A stretch of DNA of 8,118 nt from Opitutaceae bacterium (GTDB lineage Bacteria; Verrucomicrobiota; Verrucomicrobiia; Opitutales; Opitutaceae), in contig JAIRTK010000280.1 in the NCBI GenBank assembly GCA_031254955.1, forward strand, positions 1 to 8,118, read 5' to 3'. Each line of letters opens with the position of its first letter. Position 1 is the first letter of the stretch. Shown piece after piece: positions 1 to 7,993 of the stretch. A program made the position numbers and the translations under genes. The notes beneath the pieces were generated by a model, which was given only the letters and a program-made list of their open reading frames with translations, made no database searches and was not told the DNA's origin.

Positions 1-1
1 C

Positions 2-115
2 AAGGCGGCGGAGGAGAAATTCTGCGACCCCATGTGCGCCTGGAGCGGTCTGCTCGCCTTCATGGAGTTCATGGAAAACGGACGCATCCCGCTCCCGTCC
101 CTCCTCCGCCCCTGA
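2..115 (+). CDS. C-terminal fragment of an unidentified protein
   Basis: The window opens inside a reading frame that runs 37 codons to a TGA at 113-115. The visible peptide includes the stretch KFCDPMCAWSGLLAFMEFMENG and ends in PSLLRP; codons are mostly G/C-ended, as in the confirmed genes here. The other two forward frames give less natural proline/arginine-rich peptides. It lies on the same strand as the URO-D-like gene, 102 bp upstream of it, so the two could be co-transcribed through the hairpin repeat between them. I do not recognise the family. An oxidoreductase of the Gfo/Idh/MocA type, often found near URO-D-like genes, is only a guess. Confidence 0.5.
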   Translation, partial: KAAEEKFCDPMCAWSGLLAFMEFMENGRIPLPSLLRP

Positions 116-129
116 CACCAACTCCATCT

Positions 130-196
130 TTCTCTTTCCTCTTTATCTTTCTCCCCGCTCGTTCCTGACGAAAGAGAAGATAAAGAGGAAAGAGAA
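130..196. repeat. Purine/pyrimidine hairpin repeat, copy 1
   Basis: A pyrimidine arm at 130-148 (TTCTCTTTCCTCTTTATCT) is perfectly complementary to a purine arm at 178-196, giving a 19-bp stem around a 29-nt loop. The loop, read on the minus strand (174-151), contains CTTTCGTCAGG, three variable bases, then GAGCGGGGAG. The same core is found on the plus strand at 3328-3351 in copy 2, so this is a dispersed repeat present in opposite orientation. The purine arm holds the only AGAGGA-like sequence upstream of the next gene, but it is more than 20 nt from that ATG and would be sequestered in the stem. Confidence 0.85.
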
Positions 197-217
197 CGAT
201 ATTGAATCCCCGCCCTT

Positions 218-1300
218 ATGATAAACGACATCGACAGACGCATACACCGTTACCTTGAGTTTTATAAAAAGGAGGAGCCCGCCCTGCTGCTGCACGTGCG
301 CTGCCTGAACCGGGCGGTCGAGCCGGGCAAGCCATCCTACCTCAACACTCTCTGGCATTCTGATTTTCATAAAAAGGAACACCGGAAAAAATTCTTCGAC
401 GACCTTTATGACGAGGTCATGGATGAAAACCGGCTCCACCCGCTGCCGGACGATTATCTGCCCTCGGGCAAGATTGTCTGGGGCCCGATTTTCAGCGTCA
501 TCATCAAAGACCGGCCCATCAACGCGCAGGAGCACTCAAGCTGGCTCGAACCCTGCCTCCCCGACCTGGGCGAAATCGACCGCCTCCGGTTCGAGCTGGA
601 TGAGAATAATTTCTGGTGGCAGTTATACAAGGAAGCCAAGGAAAACCTCTCCCGGCGGCTGGAGTTTGTCACCCCGGTCTATCATCAGGGAATCCTCGAT
701 CTCGCATGGGATTTGCGCGGGAATGACCTGTATACCGACTTCTATGAAGACCCGGAGCGGGCGCTGAAACTGGTCGAATTCTGCGCCGATGCGCTCATCC
801 GCATCGGCGACGCCTCGCGTGCCATCCGCCCCGCCGGCGCGCGCACCGATTACTGGGTGCCCGGCTGGGGTTTCAATGCGCTGGTGCCCGGCCACGGCGG
901 CATCACCACCTGCGACACCTCTTGCCAGCTCAGTCCGAAGTTTTTTCAGACGTTCGAGGTGCCGTATATGGAGAAAATCCAAAACCACGCCCCCGGCTGG
1001 CTGCTGCACACGCATTCCGTGGGCGCGCGGCACCAGCGGACTTATGCAACGCTGCCCGGGCTGGAAATCCTCCAGATCGTGGCCGATCCCAACATCCCCA
1101 CGCCCGCCGAAAGCATGCCTGACATCGTGGACCGGATCGGACTGAAGCCGGTCATCATCACCACCACGCCCGACATGATATATAGAAACATCGCCACCCT
1201 GAAACGCGCGCGCGCCGTCATCCGCGCCAGCGTCGCCGATGAAAAGGAAGGCGCCGAGCTGCTTGCCTTCGTCCGCCGCCATTCGCGGATTTCCGACTAG
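218..1300 (+). CDS. Uroporphyrinogen decarboxylase-fold (URO-D/MtaA/CmuA-like) protein
   Basis: This 360-residue cytoplasmic protein has the length and pattern of the URO-D superfamily, a TIM-barrel family that includes haem-pathway HemE and the corrinoid methyltransferases MtaA/CmuA. Family-like segments are LSPKFFQTFEVPYMEKI at about residues 238-254, which corresponds to the helix before the C-terminal strands, followed by LLHTHSVGARH with H264 and H266, then PGLEILQIVADPN and IPTP. These match the family's usual His-bearing strand and the later 'PGL..IQ' strand. The N-terminus lacks the FLRA/RQAGR substrate-binding motif of true HemE, so porphyrinogen decarboxylation is unlikely. Divergent members of this kind are common in Verrucomicrobiota and Lentisphaerota and mostly have no known substrate. 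ATG 218 is the first start after the hairpin repeat; no good ribosome binding site is visible. The stop is followed directly by the repeat cluster. Confidence 0.8.
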   Translation: MINDIDRRIHRYLEFYKKEEPALLLHVRCLNRAVEPGKPSYLNTLWHSDFHKKEHRKKFFDDLYDEVMDENRLHPLPDDYLPSGKIVWGPIFSVIIKDRPINAQEHSSWLEPCLPDLGEIDRLRFELDENNFWWQLYKEAKENLSRRLEFVTPVYHQGILDLAWDLRGNDLYTDFYEDPERALKLVEFCADALIRIGDASRAIRPAGARTDYWVPGWGFNALVPGHGGITTCDTSCQLSPKFFQTFEVPYMEKIQNHAPGWLLHTHSVGARHQRTYATLPGLEILQIVADPNIPTPAESMPDIVDRIGLKPVIITTTPDMIYRNIATLKRARAVIRASVADEKEGAELLAFVRRHSRISD

Positions 1301-1400
1301 AAAAAACCAACCGATTAATCAATCCACAAATTACACGAATTTTCACAAATTCGGACCCGATTCTAATAATCTGAGAGAATCTGTGCAATCTGTGGATAAT
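1301..1400. repeat. Palindromic repeat unit 1 (ATCCACA...TGTGGAT type)
   Basis: The unit begins at the base after the upstream stop codon. Its left arm near 1321-1351 (starting AATCCACAAATTACACGAAT) is an imperfect inverted copy of its right arm near 1378-1398 (AATCTGTGCAATCTGTGGAT). The matched part of the stem is roughly 20 bp with several mismatches. It is flanked by AAAAAACCAACCGATTAAT at 1301-1319 and the similar AAAAACCAACCATTAAT at 1401-1417. I recognise this arm sequence as a common intergenic repeat type in environmental bacterial genomes. No coding function is supported. Confidence 0.75.
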
Positions 1401-1560
1401 AAAAACCAACCATTAATTTAACCACGGAGACACGGAGAGCACGGAGCCATGAAAGAGATTTTAATAAAGAACCTCGGGGCAAGCCCCCGAGGCATTGAAC
1501 CTGAAGCGAATAAAAAAACTCCTTCCGAACTCCGCGCCCTCCGTGTCTCCGTGGTTTAAT
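1401..1560. repeat. Palindromic repeat unit 2 (ACCACGGAGACACGGAG type) with nested hairpin
   Basis: The left arm at about 1418-1446 (TTAACCACGGAGACACGGAG and onward) pairs with the right arm at about 1529-1558 (ending CTCCGTGTCTCCGTGGTTTA), matching at about 26 of 29 positions. Inside lies a second perfect hairpin: CCTCGGGG at 1472-1479 and CCCCGAGG at 1485-1492 around the loop CAAGC. The unit starts with the junction AAAAACCAACCATTAATTTA at 1401-1420. Its outer arms are the same sequence type as the minimal hairpin at 3465-3501, so the family is dispersed within the window. The inner hairpin is not followed by a T-run and is probably not an intrinsic terminator. Confidence 0.85.
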
Positions 1561-1688
1561 AAAACCGAACCATTAATTTAATCGCGGAAACACGGAATTA
1601 CGGAAACACGGAAGCAAGCCAATTCCGTTCCTTTTTTCAGCGTTTCCGTCCTTCCGCGCTTTCGCGATTAAAAAACCGGACCATTTTT
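1561..1688. repeat. Palindromic repeat unit 3 (TTAATCGCGGAAACACGG type)
   Basis: The left arm at 1578-1607 (TTAATCGCGGAAACACGGAA and onward) is inverted in the right arm at 1642-1671 (ending CTTTCGCGATTAA), with about 25 of 30 positions complementary. The unit opens with AAAACCGAACCATTAATTTA at 1561-1580, nearly identical to the opening of unit 2, and closes with AAAAACCGGACCATTTTT at 1671-1688. The ATG of the transporter follows immediately, so the repeat supplies the entire proximal 5' leader of that gene, and the leader has no purine-rich ribosome binding site. Confidence 0.8.
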
Positions 1689-3074
1689 ATGAACAACCCG
1701 ACCACCTCCGAAAACACGCGGGGCGCCGCGCCCACGCCGTTCGCCGACGATCCGCTGGGACGCGGCGCGCATCCGGCGCCGTGGCGCTTCGCCCCGTGCA
1801 TCGGCACGTGGCAGGGCTTGATCAACCCGGTGCTCGTGAGCGTGCCGGTGATTTTGCTCAAGTCGATGGGTGTCTCCAACACCGTCATCGGCTGGGCCTC
1901 GTTCGCCACGCTGCCCATGGCGGTCAAGTTTCTCTTCGGCCCGGTGATCGACGCGAACAAGACCAAGCGGTGGTGGATTCTGCGCTCCGGCGAATGGCTC
2001 ATGGCCAGCCTCGTGCTGCTCGCGCTGTCGTTAATGCAGTCTTCGTTTTCCCTCTGGCTCTATCTCAGCGCGCTCACGGTGCTGGCCGTGGCAAAGTCAT
2101 TCCAGCAAATCGCCCTGCAAGGCTTTTTCACGCTCTCGCTCACCAAGACCGAGCAGGCGCTTTTCTCCGGCCTCGATCCCGTGTTCGGGCGCGTGGCCAC
2201 GGTGGTCTCCGGCTCCGTGCTCATCGCGCTGGCCGGCATCGCCGGCGAGCGTTACGGCGACCCCCGGATCACGTGGGGAAGTTATTTCGGCATCCTTATC
2301 ATTATTTTCGGCCTGCTTTATATCTATACCCGCAAAACGTTTCCCCGCCCGGTGGCCGACCACGCGCACCGCGATGCCTCCGGCAAGGCCGCCGCGCTTC
2401 CTTTCACCGACGTGCTCAAGAATTATTTTTCCCTGCCCCATTTGTGGGCGGGAATCGTCTATATCTTTTTCCTGCGCTCCGGCGAGACGTTCATCGCCAA
2501 GATGGGGCCGGCTTTCCTCATGGACAAGCCGGAGGCCGGGGGGCTGGACTTGTCGATTCCCGAGGTCGGCGCGCTCACCGGCGTCATGTCCATCTGCGCG
2601 ATGGCCGGCGGCACGCTGTCGGGCGTGTGCTTGAGAAGCCGCGGCCTGCGCCGGGTCGTGTGGCCGTTCACGCTGGCGGCCATTTTTCCGAGCGCGGTTT
2701 ATGTTTATCTTTCCCTGCACAGCACCGCGCACCATGCCATCACGGTCGATTTTTCCTGCATCGGCATAGACCGTGTCTGGCAGTTCGACTGGGTGCTGGC
2801 GCTCCTGCTGGGCGTGGAGAATTTCGGCTTCGGCCTCGGGTTTACCGTGATGAATTTTTTTATGTTCCGCATGGCCGCCGGCTCAAAATACCCCGCCTCC
2901 ATCGTCGCGTTGAACGCCTCGGTGATTTATTTGAGCTATCTGGTCTTCGGCGCCATCAGCGGCGTGATTCAGGAAACCGTCGGCTACGCCTGGCTGTTCG
3001 TCCTCAGCATCCTTGTCTCCCTGCCGGCTTTCGCGGCGATACCGTTTCTGAATTACAAACTGGACGAACGCTGA
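1689..3074 (+). CDS. MFS transporter, AmpG/PAT-like
   Basis: The 461-residue product is an integral inner-membrane protein with about 12 hydrophobic segments in two six-helix halves, joined by a polar basic loop at about residues 214-250 (begins TRKTFPRPVADHAHRD). A proline-rich polar tail of about 30 residues precedes the first helix. The segment GVSNTVIGWASFATLPMAVK followed by FLFGPVIDA resembles the N-terminal signature of the AmpG/PAT branch of the major facilitator superfamily (known members carry muropeptides or acetyl-CoA), where a 'TIGLFSLVGLPYTWKFLWSPL' type motif occurs. The substrate cannot be read from sequence: homologues in polysaccharide-degrading Verrucomicrobiota often sit near sugar-catabolic genes, so a sugar or peptidoglycan fragment is possible. 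ATG 1689 is chosen because upstream sequence is repeat; no Shine-Dalgarno is visible. It may work with the URO-D-like gene on the same strand, but the 388-bp repeat block argues against tight coupling. Confidence 0.82.
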   Translation: MNNPTTSENTRGAAPTPFADDPLGRGAHPAPWRFAPCIGTWQGLINPVLVSVPVILLKSMGVSNTVIGWASFATLPMAVKFLFGPVIDANKTKRWWILRSGEWLMASLVLLALSLMQSSFSLWLYLSALTVLAVAKSFQQIALQGFFTLSLTKTEQALFSGLDPVFGRVATVVSGSVLIALAGIAGERYGDPRITWGSYFGILIIIFGLLYIYTRKTFPRPVADHAHRDASGKAAALPFTDVLKNYFSLPHLWAGIVYIFFLRSGETFIAKMGPAFLMDKPEAGGLDLSIPEVGALTGVMSICAMAGGTLSGVCLRSRGLRRVVWPFTLAAIFPSAVYVYLSLHSTAHHAITVDFSCIGIDRVWQFDWVLALLLGVENFGFGLGFTVMNFFMFRMAAGSKYPASIVALNASVIYLSYLVFGAISGVIQETVGYAWLFVLSILVSLPAFAAIPFLNYKLDER

Positions 3075-3076
3075 GC

Positions 3077-3167
3077 CGCCTCCGCGAGAGAGCCTTGGCC
3101 GCGCGCAACGCCGGCGCCGGCGTGGAGGCGCACCAAGGTGGAAGCGGCTTCCAGCCGCTTGGCTTGG
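3077..3167. repeat. GC-rich palindromes just after the transporter stop
   Basis: Two structured segments follow the stop codon. The first has outer arms CGCCTCC (3077-3083) and GGAGGCG (3124-3130) enclosing a perfect 16-bp palindrome ACGCCGGCGCCGGCGT at 3108-3123. The second is AAGCGGC (3142-3148), loop TTCCA, GCCGCTT (3154-3160), extended by CCAAG (3133-3137) and CTTGG (3163-3167). CCTTGG at 3093-3098 could pair instead with CCAAGG at 3133-3138, so two mutually exclusive folds are possible. Neither is followed by a T-run. They could slow or end transcription of the transporter, but that is inference. From 3168 to about 3264 I see nothing recognisable. Confidence 0.6.
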
Positions 3168-3260
3168 AGCCGTCAGGCATGGGGAAGCCGGAATCGAGGG
3201 CAGGCGGGTGTAACAGGAAGTGATGTCAGGACTGGGAGAGAGTGACTCGAAGCGATGCCC

Positions 3261-3427
3261 CCCTCTCCTTCTTTCTTCTTTCCTCTTTCTCTTTATCTTT
3301 CCTCTTCCTCTTTATTTTTATCTTTATCTTTCGTCAGGCGTGAGCGGGGAGTTCCGAGCGAAGCGAGAAGCCTGACAAGAGGAAAGAAGAAAGAGGAAAG
3401 ATAAAGATAAAGATAAAGAAGAAAGAG
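3261..3427. repeat. Purine/pyrimidine hairpin repeat, copy 2
   Basis: A roughly 70-nt almost pure pyrimidine tract (from 3261 to about 3332) is followed by a G-rich core and then a roughly 50-nt pure purine tract (3377-3427). CTTTCTTCTTTCCTCTT at 3271-3287 is perfectly complementary to 3377-3393. The core is bounded by GTCAGGC at 3333-3339 and its inverse GCCTGAC at 3370-3376, and contains the CGAGCGAAGCGAG palindrome near 3355-3367. The segment 3328-3351 matches the inverted core of copy 1 at 21 of 24 positions. The pyrimidine word at 3271-3289 recurs exactly at 5842-5860 in copy 3. No gene is supported here. Confidence 0.85.
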
Positions 3428-3464
3428 GGTCTCCGCTATTTTCGATGGCTGTTGCGGAAATTTT

Positions 3465-3501
3465 TTAACCACGGAGGGCACGGAGTGCCCTCCGTGGTTA
3501 A
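3465..3501. repeat. Perfect 17-bp hairpin, minimal ACCACGGAG-type repeat
   Basis: TTAACCACGGAGGGCAC at 3465-3481 pairs perfectly with GTGCCCTCCGTGGTTAA at 3485-3501 around a three-base GGA loop. The outer bases TTAACCACGGAG are identical to the outer arm of repeat unit 2 at 1418-1429, so this looks like the same family with its interior deleted. There is no T-run on either side sufficient for a classical terminator. Confidence 0.85.
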
Positions 3502-3510
3502 CTGTCTCTT

Positions 3511-3679
3511 CTCATACCCTTTCCCAGTGAAAAGTACCCTTTAGAAGCAGAGCCATGTAGGGGCTTCGCTTGCGAAGCCCGTTGCTGGAGCACGCCCGTT
3601 GCTGGAGCACGGTTATCAAGCCGGGCGTCGCAAACGACGCCCCTACAAAAGAGTGATTTTCATTGGGAATGGGTATCAG
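3511..3679. repeat. Nested compound palindrome with three levels of pairing
   Basis: Outer arms of 23 nt at 3511-3533 (CTCATACCCTTTCCCAGTGA and three A) and 3657-3679 are inverted at 20 of 23 positions. Inside are TGTAGGGGC (3556-3564) and GCCCCTACA (3639-3647). Inside those are two separate hairpins: GGGCTTCG (3561-3568) with CGAAGCCC (3573-3580), and GGGCGTCG (3623-3630) with CGACGCCC (3635-3642). Between them sits a perfect tandem duplication of the 17-mer CCCGTTGCTGGAGCACG at 3578-3594 and 3595-3611. The whole resembles a small non-autonomous palindromic element; no target-site duplication was identified and no coding sequence is supported. Confidence 0.8.
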
Positions 3680-3691
3680 CCATTCAAAATA

Positions 3692-3732
3692 GCGAGGAAG
3701 CATTATTGTTTTGCACGAGCGGTCTCCCTCGC
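3692..3732 (-). terminator. Possible intrinsic terminator of the DNA ligase gene
   Basis: Read on the minus strand, GCGAGGGAG (3732-3724) can pair with CTTCCTCGC (3700-3692) as a 9-bp stem with one G-U pair and a 23-nt loop, followed by TATTTTG (3691-3685). It starts one base after the ligase stop codon, the expected place. The long loop and short T-run make this a weak candidate. Confidence 0.35.
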
Positions 3733-3733
3733 G

Positions 3734-5749
<2,016 letters not shown>

Positions 5750-5796
5750 CTACGGTCTCCGGCATCGCGTGTCGAGCCTGCGCGCAATCCGTCGGG

Positions 5797-5805
5797 GATA
5801 TAGCA
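5797..5805 (-). promoter_or_regulatory. Candidate extended -10 for the DNA ligase gene
   Basis: On the minus strand the sequence TGCTATATC gives an extended -10 (TG-N-TATATC, 4 of 6 to TATAAT), 84 nt before the ligase ATG. The corresponding -35 region (TTACTT, 16-bp spacing) is poor. This is the most promoter-like sequence upstream of the gene but could be chance. Confidence 0.22.
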
Positions 5806-5840
5806 TGGATGCGCTCCAAAGTAAGGCCCCGCCCTCTGAC

Positions 5841-6087
5841 TCTTTCTTCTTTCCTCTTTCCTCTTTCTCTCCTCGTTCTCGTTCTTCGTTCTTCGTTCTT
5901 CGTTCTCGTTCTCGTTCTCTTATCTCCTTTCGCCTTTCGCCTTTCGCCTTTCGCCTTTCGCCCCCGATGGCACCGCTTGGAGGAGAAAGAGGAAAGAAGA
6001 AAGAAGAACGAGAACGAGAACGAGAACGAAGAACGAGGGACGAAGAACGAGGAAGGAAGGAGGAAGAGGCTGAAAGCGGAAAGAGGG
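5841..6087. repeat. Purine/pyrimidine inverted repeat, copy 3, with internal tandem repeats
   Basis: The left half (about 5841-5965) is almost entirely C/T with interspersed CG steps; the right half (about 5979-6087) is almost entirely A/G. CTTTCTTCTTTCCTCTTTC at 5842-5860 is perfectly complementary to 5985-6003 and identical to 3271-3289 in copy 2. The left half also holds GTTCTC/GTTCTTC tandem units from about 5875 to 5917, mirrored on the right by GAACGA units at about 6006-6050. The element fills most of the 479-bp gap between the divergent ligase and synthetase genes. Long reading frames here on both strands are low-complexity (Arg/Glu/Lys or Ser/Phe/Leu) and are not genes. Confidence 0.85.
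5926..5960. repeat. Five tandem copies of CCTTTCG
   Basis: Five exact head-to-tail copies of the 7-mer CCTTTCG lie at the apex side of the left arm of repeat copy 3. The right arm has no corresponding CGAAAGG array, so this is an expansion on one side only, and likely a variable-number tract. Confidence 0.9.
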
Positions 6088-6093
6088 TGGTGC

Positions 6094-6122
6094 TTCGGAT
6101 TTGCATTATCCTCGACTATCAT
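6094..6122 (+). promoter_or_regulatory. Candidate sigma-70-like promoter for the acyl-CoA synthetase
   Basis: TTCGGA (6094-6099) and TATCAT (6117-6122, 5 of 6 to consensus) are separated by 17 bp, 71 nt upstream of the synthetase ATG and just past the edge of the purine tract. The -35 matches only 3 of 6. A small inverted pair GTTGCC (6142-6147) and GGCAAC (6156-6161) lies in the leader. Confidence 0.25.
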
Positions 6123-6192
6123 TGCGGAAAGGTGAAAAATAGTTGCCTTCATGCCGGCAACCCAACTGTTTTGAACCAACTCTCGTTGATGA

Positions 6193-7896
6193 ATGGAAAA
6201 AATGCTGAAAACCCTCATATGCTCGGGCATGAAGAAATTTTCCGCGCGGACCGCTTTTATGGTCAAGGCGGAGGACAACAAATCGCCCTATGAAAAAATC
6301 TCCTTCCTCCAGTTCGAGCAGGATGTTTTTACCCTGTCCGCGCAGTTGATCGAAAAGGGACTCCGAGGGAAGCGCGTGGCGGTCATCGGCGACAACTCCT
6401 ACCAGTGGATGCTCGCTTATTTTGCGACCCTGTTTATCGGCTCGGTCATTGTCCCGCTCGACCGCGAGCTTTTGCGGCCCGAGATTCTGAACCTGCTGGA
6501 AAGGGCGAAATGCGAGGCGGTTTTTTATGACAAAAAATACGAGGAGCCGGTGCGCGCCTCGGGGTTGGGACACGCTTTTCTCATGCGCAAGTATTACAGG
6601 AATGAAGGCGGGACGGGCGCGGGGCTTGATATTGGAAAGACGCCGGAGCCAGCGCAAATCCAGGCGGCAAAGGCCATCGTCCCCGATCCCGACGCGCTGG
6701 TTTGCATCATGTTCACCTCCGGCACGACCGGCGAGGCCAAGGGCGTCATGCACACGCAACGCACGCTGGGGGAAAATGTGCTCGATATTCAGGAGGCGCT
6801 CGGCTTCCAATGCACCGACTGCTCGGTGTCGATCCTGCCGATGCACCACTGCTTCGAATCGCGCATGGGCATTTCCACCTCGCTCTCGCAGGGCATGGGA
6901 ATCGCGATCGGGGACGGGCTGAAATACATCTACAAAAACATGGCGGAGGCGGAGGCGACCATCCTCCTTTGCGTGCCGCTTCTGCTGAAGTCGGTGCACC
7001 GCCGCATCTGGAACAACGCGGAAAAAACCGGGACGGTCGAGTCGTTGAAAAAACGCATTCTCGAACTCAAGGGGAAACGCTTCGAGCTGATGAAAACCGG
7101 CGGCAACAACGACGACGCCATTTTCGAGATGAGCAGGAAACTGTTCGCGGAGGAACGCAAACTCGTCGGCGGACATTTGCGGAAAATTTTCACCGGCGCG
7201 GCGGCGATCGACCCCGCGCTCATCAACGGCGTCCAAGACATCGGCATCAAGGTGCAGCAAGGCTACGGCATGACGGAGATGTCGGCGCTGCTCAGCTCCA
7301 CGCGCTATTACGAGGACAATTACCTGAAAGCATCGAGTGTTGGCCGTCCGGTCGTGTCGGCGACATTCAAAATAGACGCGCCCGACGAGGACGGCATCGG
7401 CGAGATACTCATCAAAGGCCCGACCGCGATGCTCGGCTACCTCGACCGCCCGGACCTGACCGCGCAGGTGTTTCAAGACGGCTGGTATCGCACGGGCGAC
7501 TACGGCTATCTCGACGACGACGGCTGGGCGTTCATCACCGGGCGCAAAATGAACATGATCGTGACGCGCACGGGAAAAAACATTTTCCCGGAGGAGCTTG
7601 AGGCGGAACTGGCGAAATCAAAATTGATCGGCGAACTCATGGTTTATGGCAGTGAGGACAAAAACGGAAACATTCTCGTCAGCCTGCAAGTGAAGCCGGT
7701 CATGGAGGAAGTGGTCCAGGCGTCCGGAAAAGCCGAGCCGGATTATAATGACATCTTCCAAGCGGTGGCGGCGGAGGTGAAAGCCTTCAACGCCACGGTG
7801 CCGAATTACAAACGCATACGGCATCTTGTCATAAGAAAAGAGGAATTTATAAAAACGCCGACCGGAAAAATCCGCCGGAAAATGAATATCGTCTAA
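6193..7896 (+). CDS. AMP-forming acyl-CoA synthetase (long-chain fatty acid--CoA ligase-like)
   Basis: This 567-residue ANL-superfamily enzyme should activate a carboxylic acid, probably a fatty acid, as an acyl-AMP and transfer it to CoA (or another thiol). The core motifs are complete: P-loop FTSGTTGEAKG at 174-184; LPMHHCFE, the aliphatic/substrate-pocket motif, near 216-223; YGMTE at 358-362; GWYRTGDYGYLDDDG at about 430-444 with the ATP-ribose-binding D436; and a C-terminal TPTGKIRRK with the catalytic lysine K559. A helical segment at about 275-325 precedes the (I)FTGAAAIDP motif, as in bacterial long-chain enzymes. There is no signal peptide or transmembrane helix, and no fused carrier or thioester domain. 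The start could be ATG 6193 or ATG 6202; neither has a clear ribosome binding site. It is divergent from the ligase gene and has no visible operon partner. An acyl-ACP or other acyl-acid ligase is the main alternative. Confidence 0.9.
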   Translation: MEKMLKTLICSGMKKFSARTAFMVKAEDNKSPYEKISFLQFEQDVFTLSAQLIEKGLRGKRVAVIGDNSYQWMLAYFATLFIGSVIVPLDRELLRPEILNLLERAKCEAVFYDKKYEEPVRASGLGHAFLMRKYYRNEGGTGAGLDIGKTPEPAQIQAAKAIVPDPDALVCIMFTSGTTGEAKGVMHTQRTLGENVLDIQEALGFQCTDCSVSILPMHHCFESRMGISTSLSQGMGIAIGDGLKYIYKNMAEAEATILLCVPLLLKSVHRRIWNNAEKTGTVESLKKRILELKGKRFELMKTGGNNDDAIFEMSRKLFAEERKLVGGHLRKIFTGAAAIDPALINGVQDIGIKVQQGYGMTEMSALLSSTRYYEDNYLKASSVGRPVVSATFKIDAPDEDGIGEILIKGPTAMLGYLDRPDLTAQVFQDGWYRTGDYGYLDDDGWAFITGRKMNMIVTRTGKNIFPEELEAELAKSKLIGELMVYGSEDKNGNILVSLQVKPVMEEVVQASGKAEPDYNDIFQAVAAEVKAFNATVPNYKRIRHLVIRKEEFIKTPTGKIRRKMNIV

Positions 7897-7993
7897 GCCT
7901 CCTTTATTAACCCCCGATGCCATGCGACGCCCCCGGCGGATGCATGATACAAGTCCGCGCCATCGCCGAAACTTTTCCTCTTCGGAGCGTCTA

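Noticed and set aside
1472..1492. GC-rich 8-bp hairpin considered as an intrinsic terminator
   Set aside because: There is no T-run after either strand's stem and it lies in the middle of a larger palindromic repeat unit.
1781..3223. 480-codon frame overlapping the transporter in another + frame
   Set aside because: Composition is Arg/His/Gly-rich with no domain sense, while the other frame gives a coherent 12-helix transporter.
5875..5960. Short regular repeats considered as a CRISPR array
   Set aside because: Units of 6-7 bp are contiguous with no spacers and there are no cas genes; this is a simple tandem repeat.
6106..7476. 456-codon frame on - antisense to the acyl-CoA synthetase
   Set aside because: The plus strand contains all adenylate-forming enzyme motifs; the antisense peptide is a His/Arg/Asp-rich shadow.
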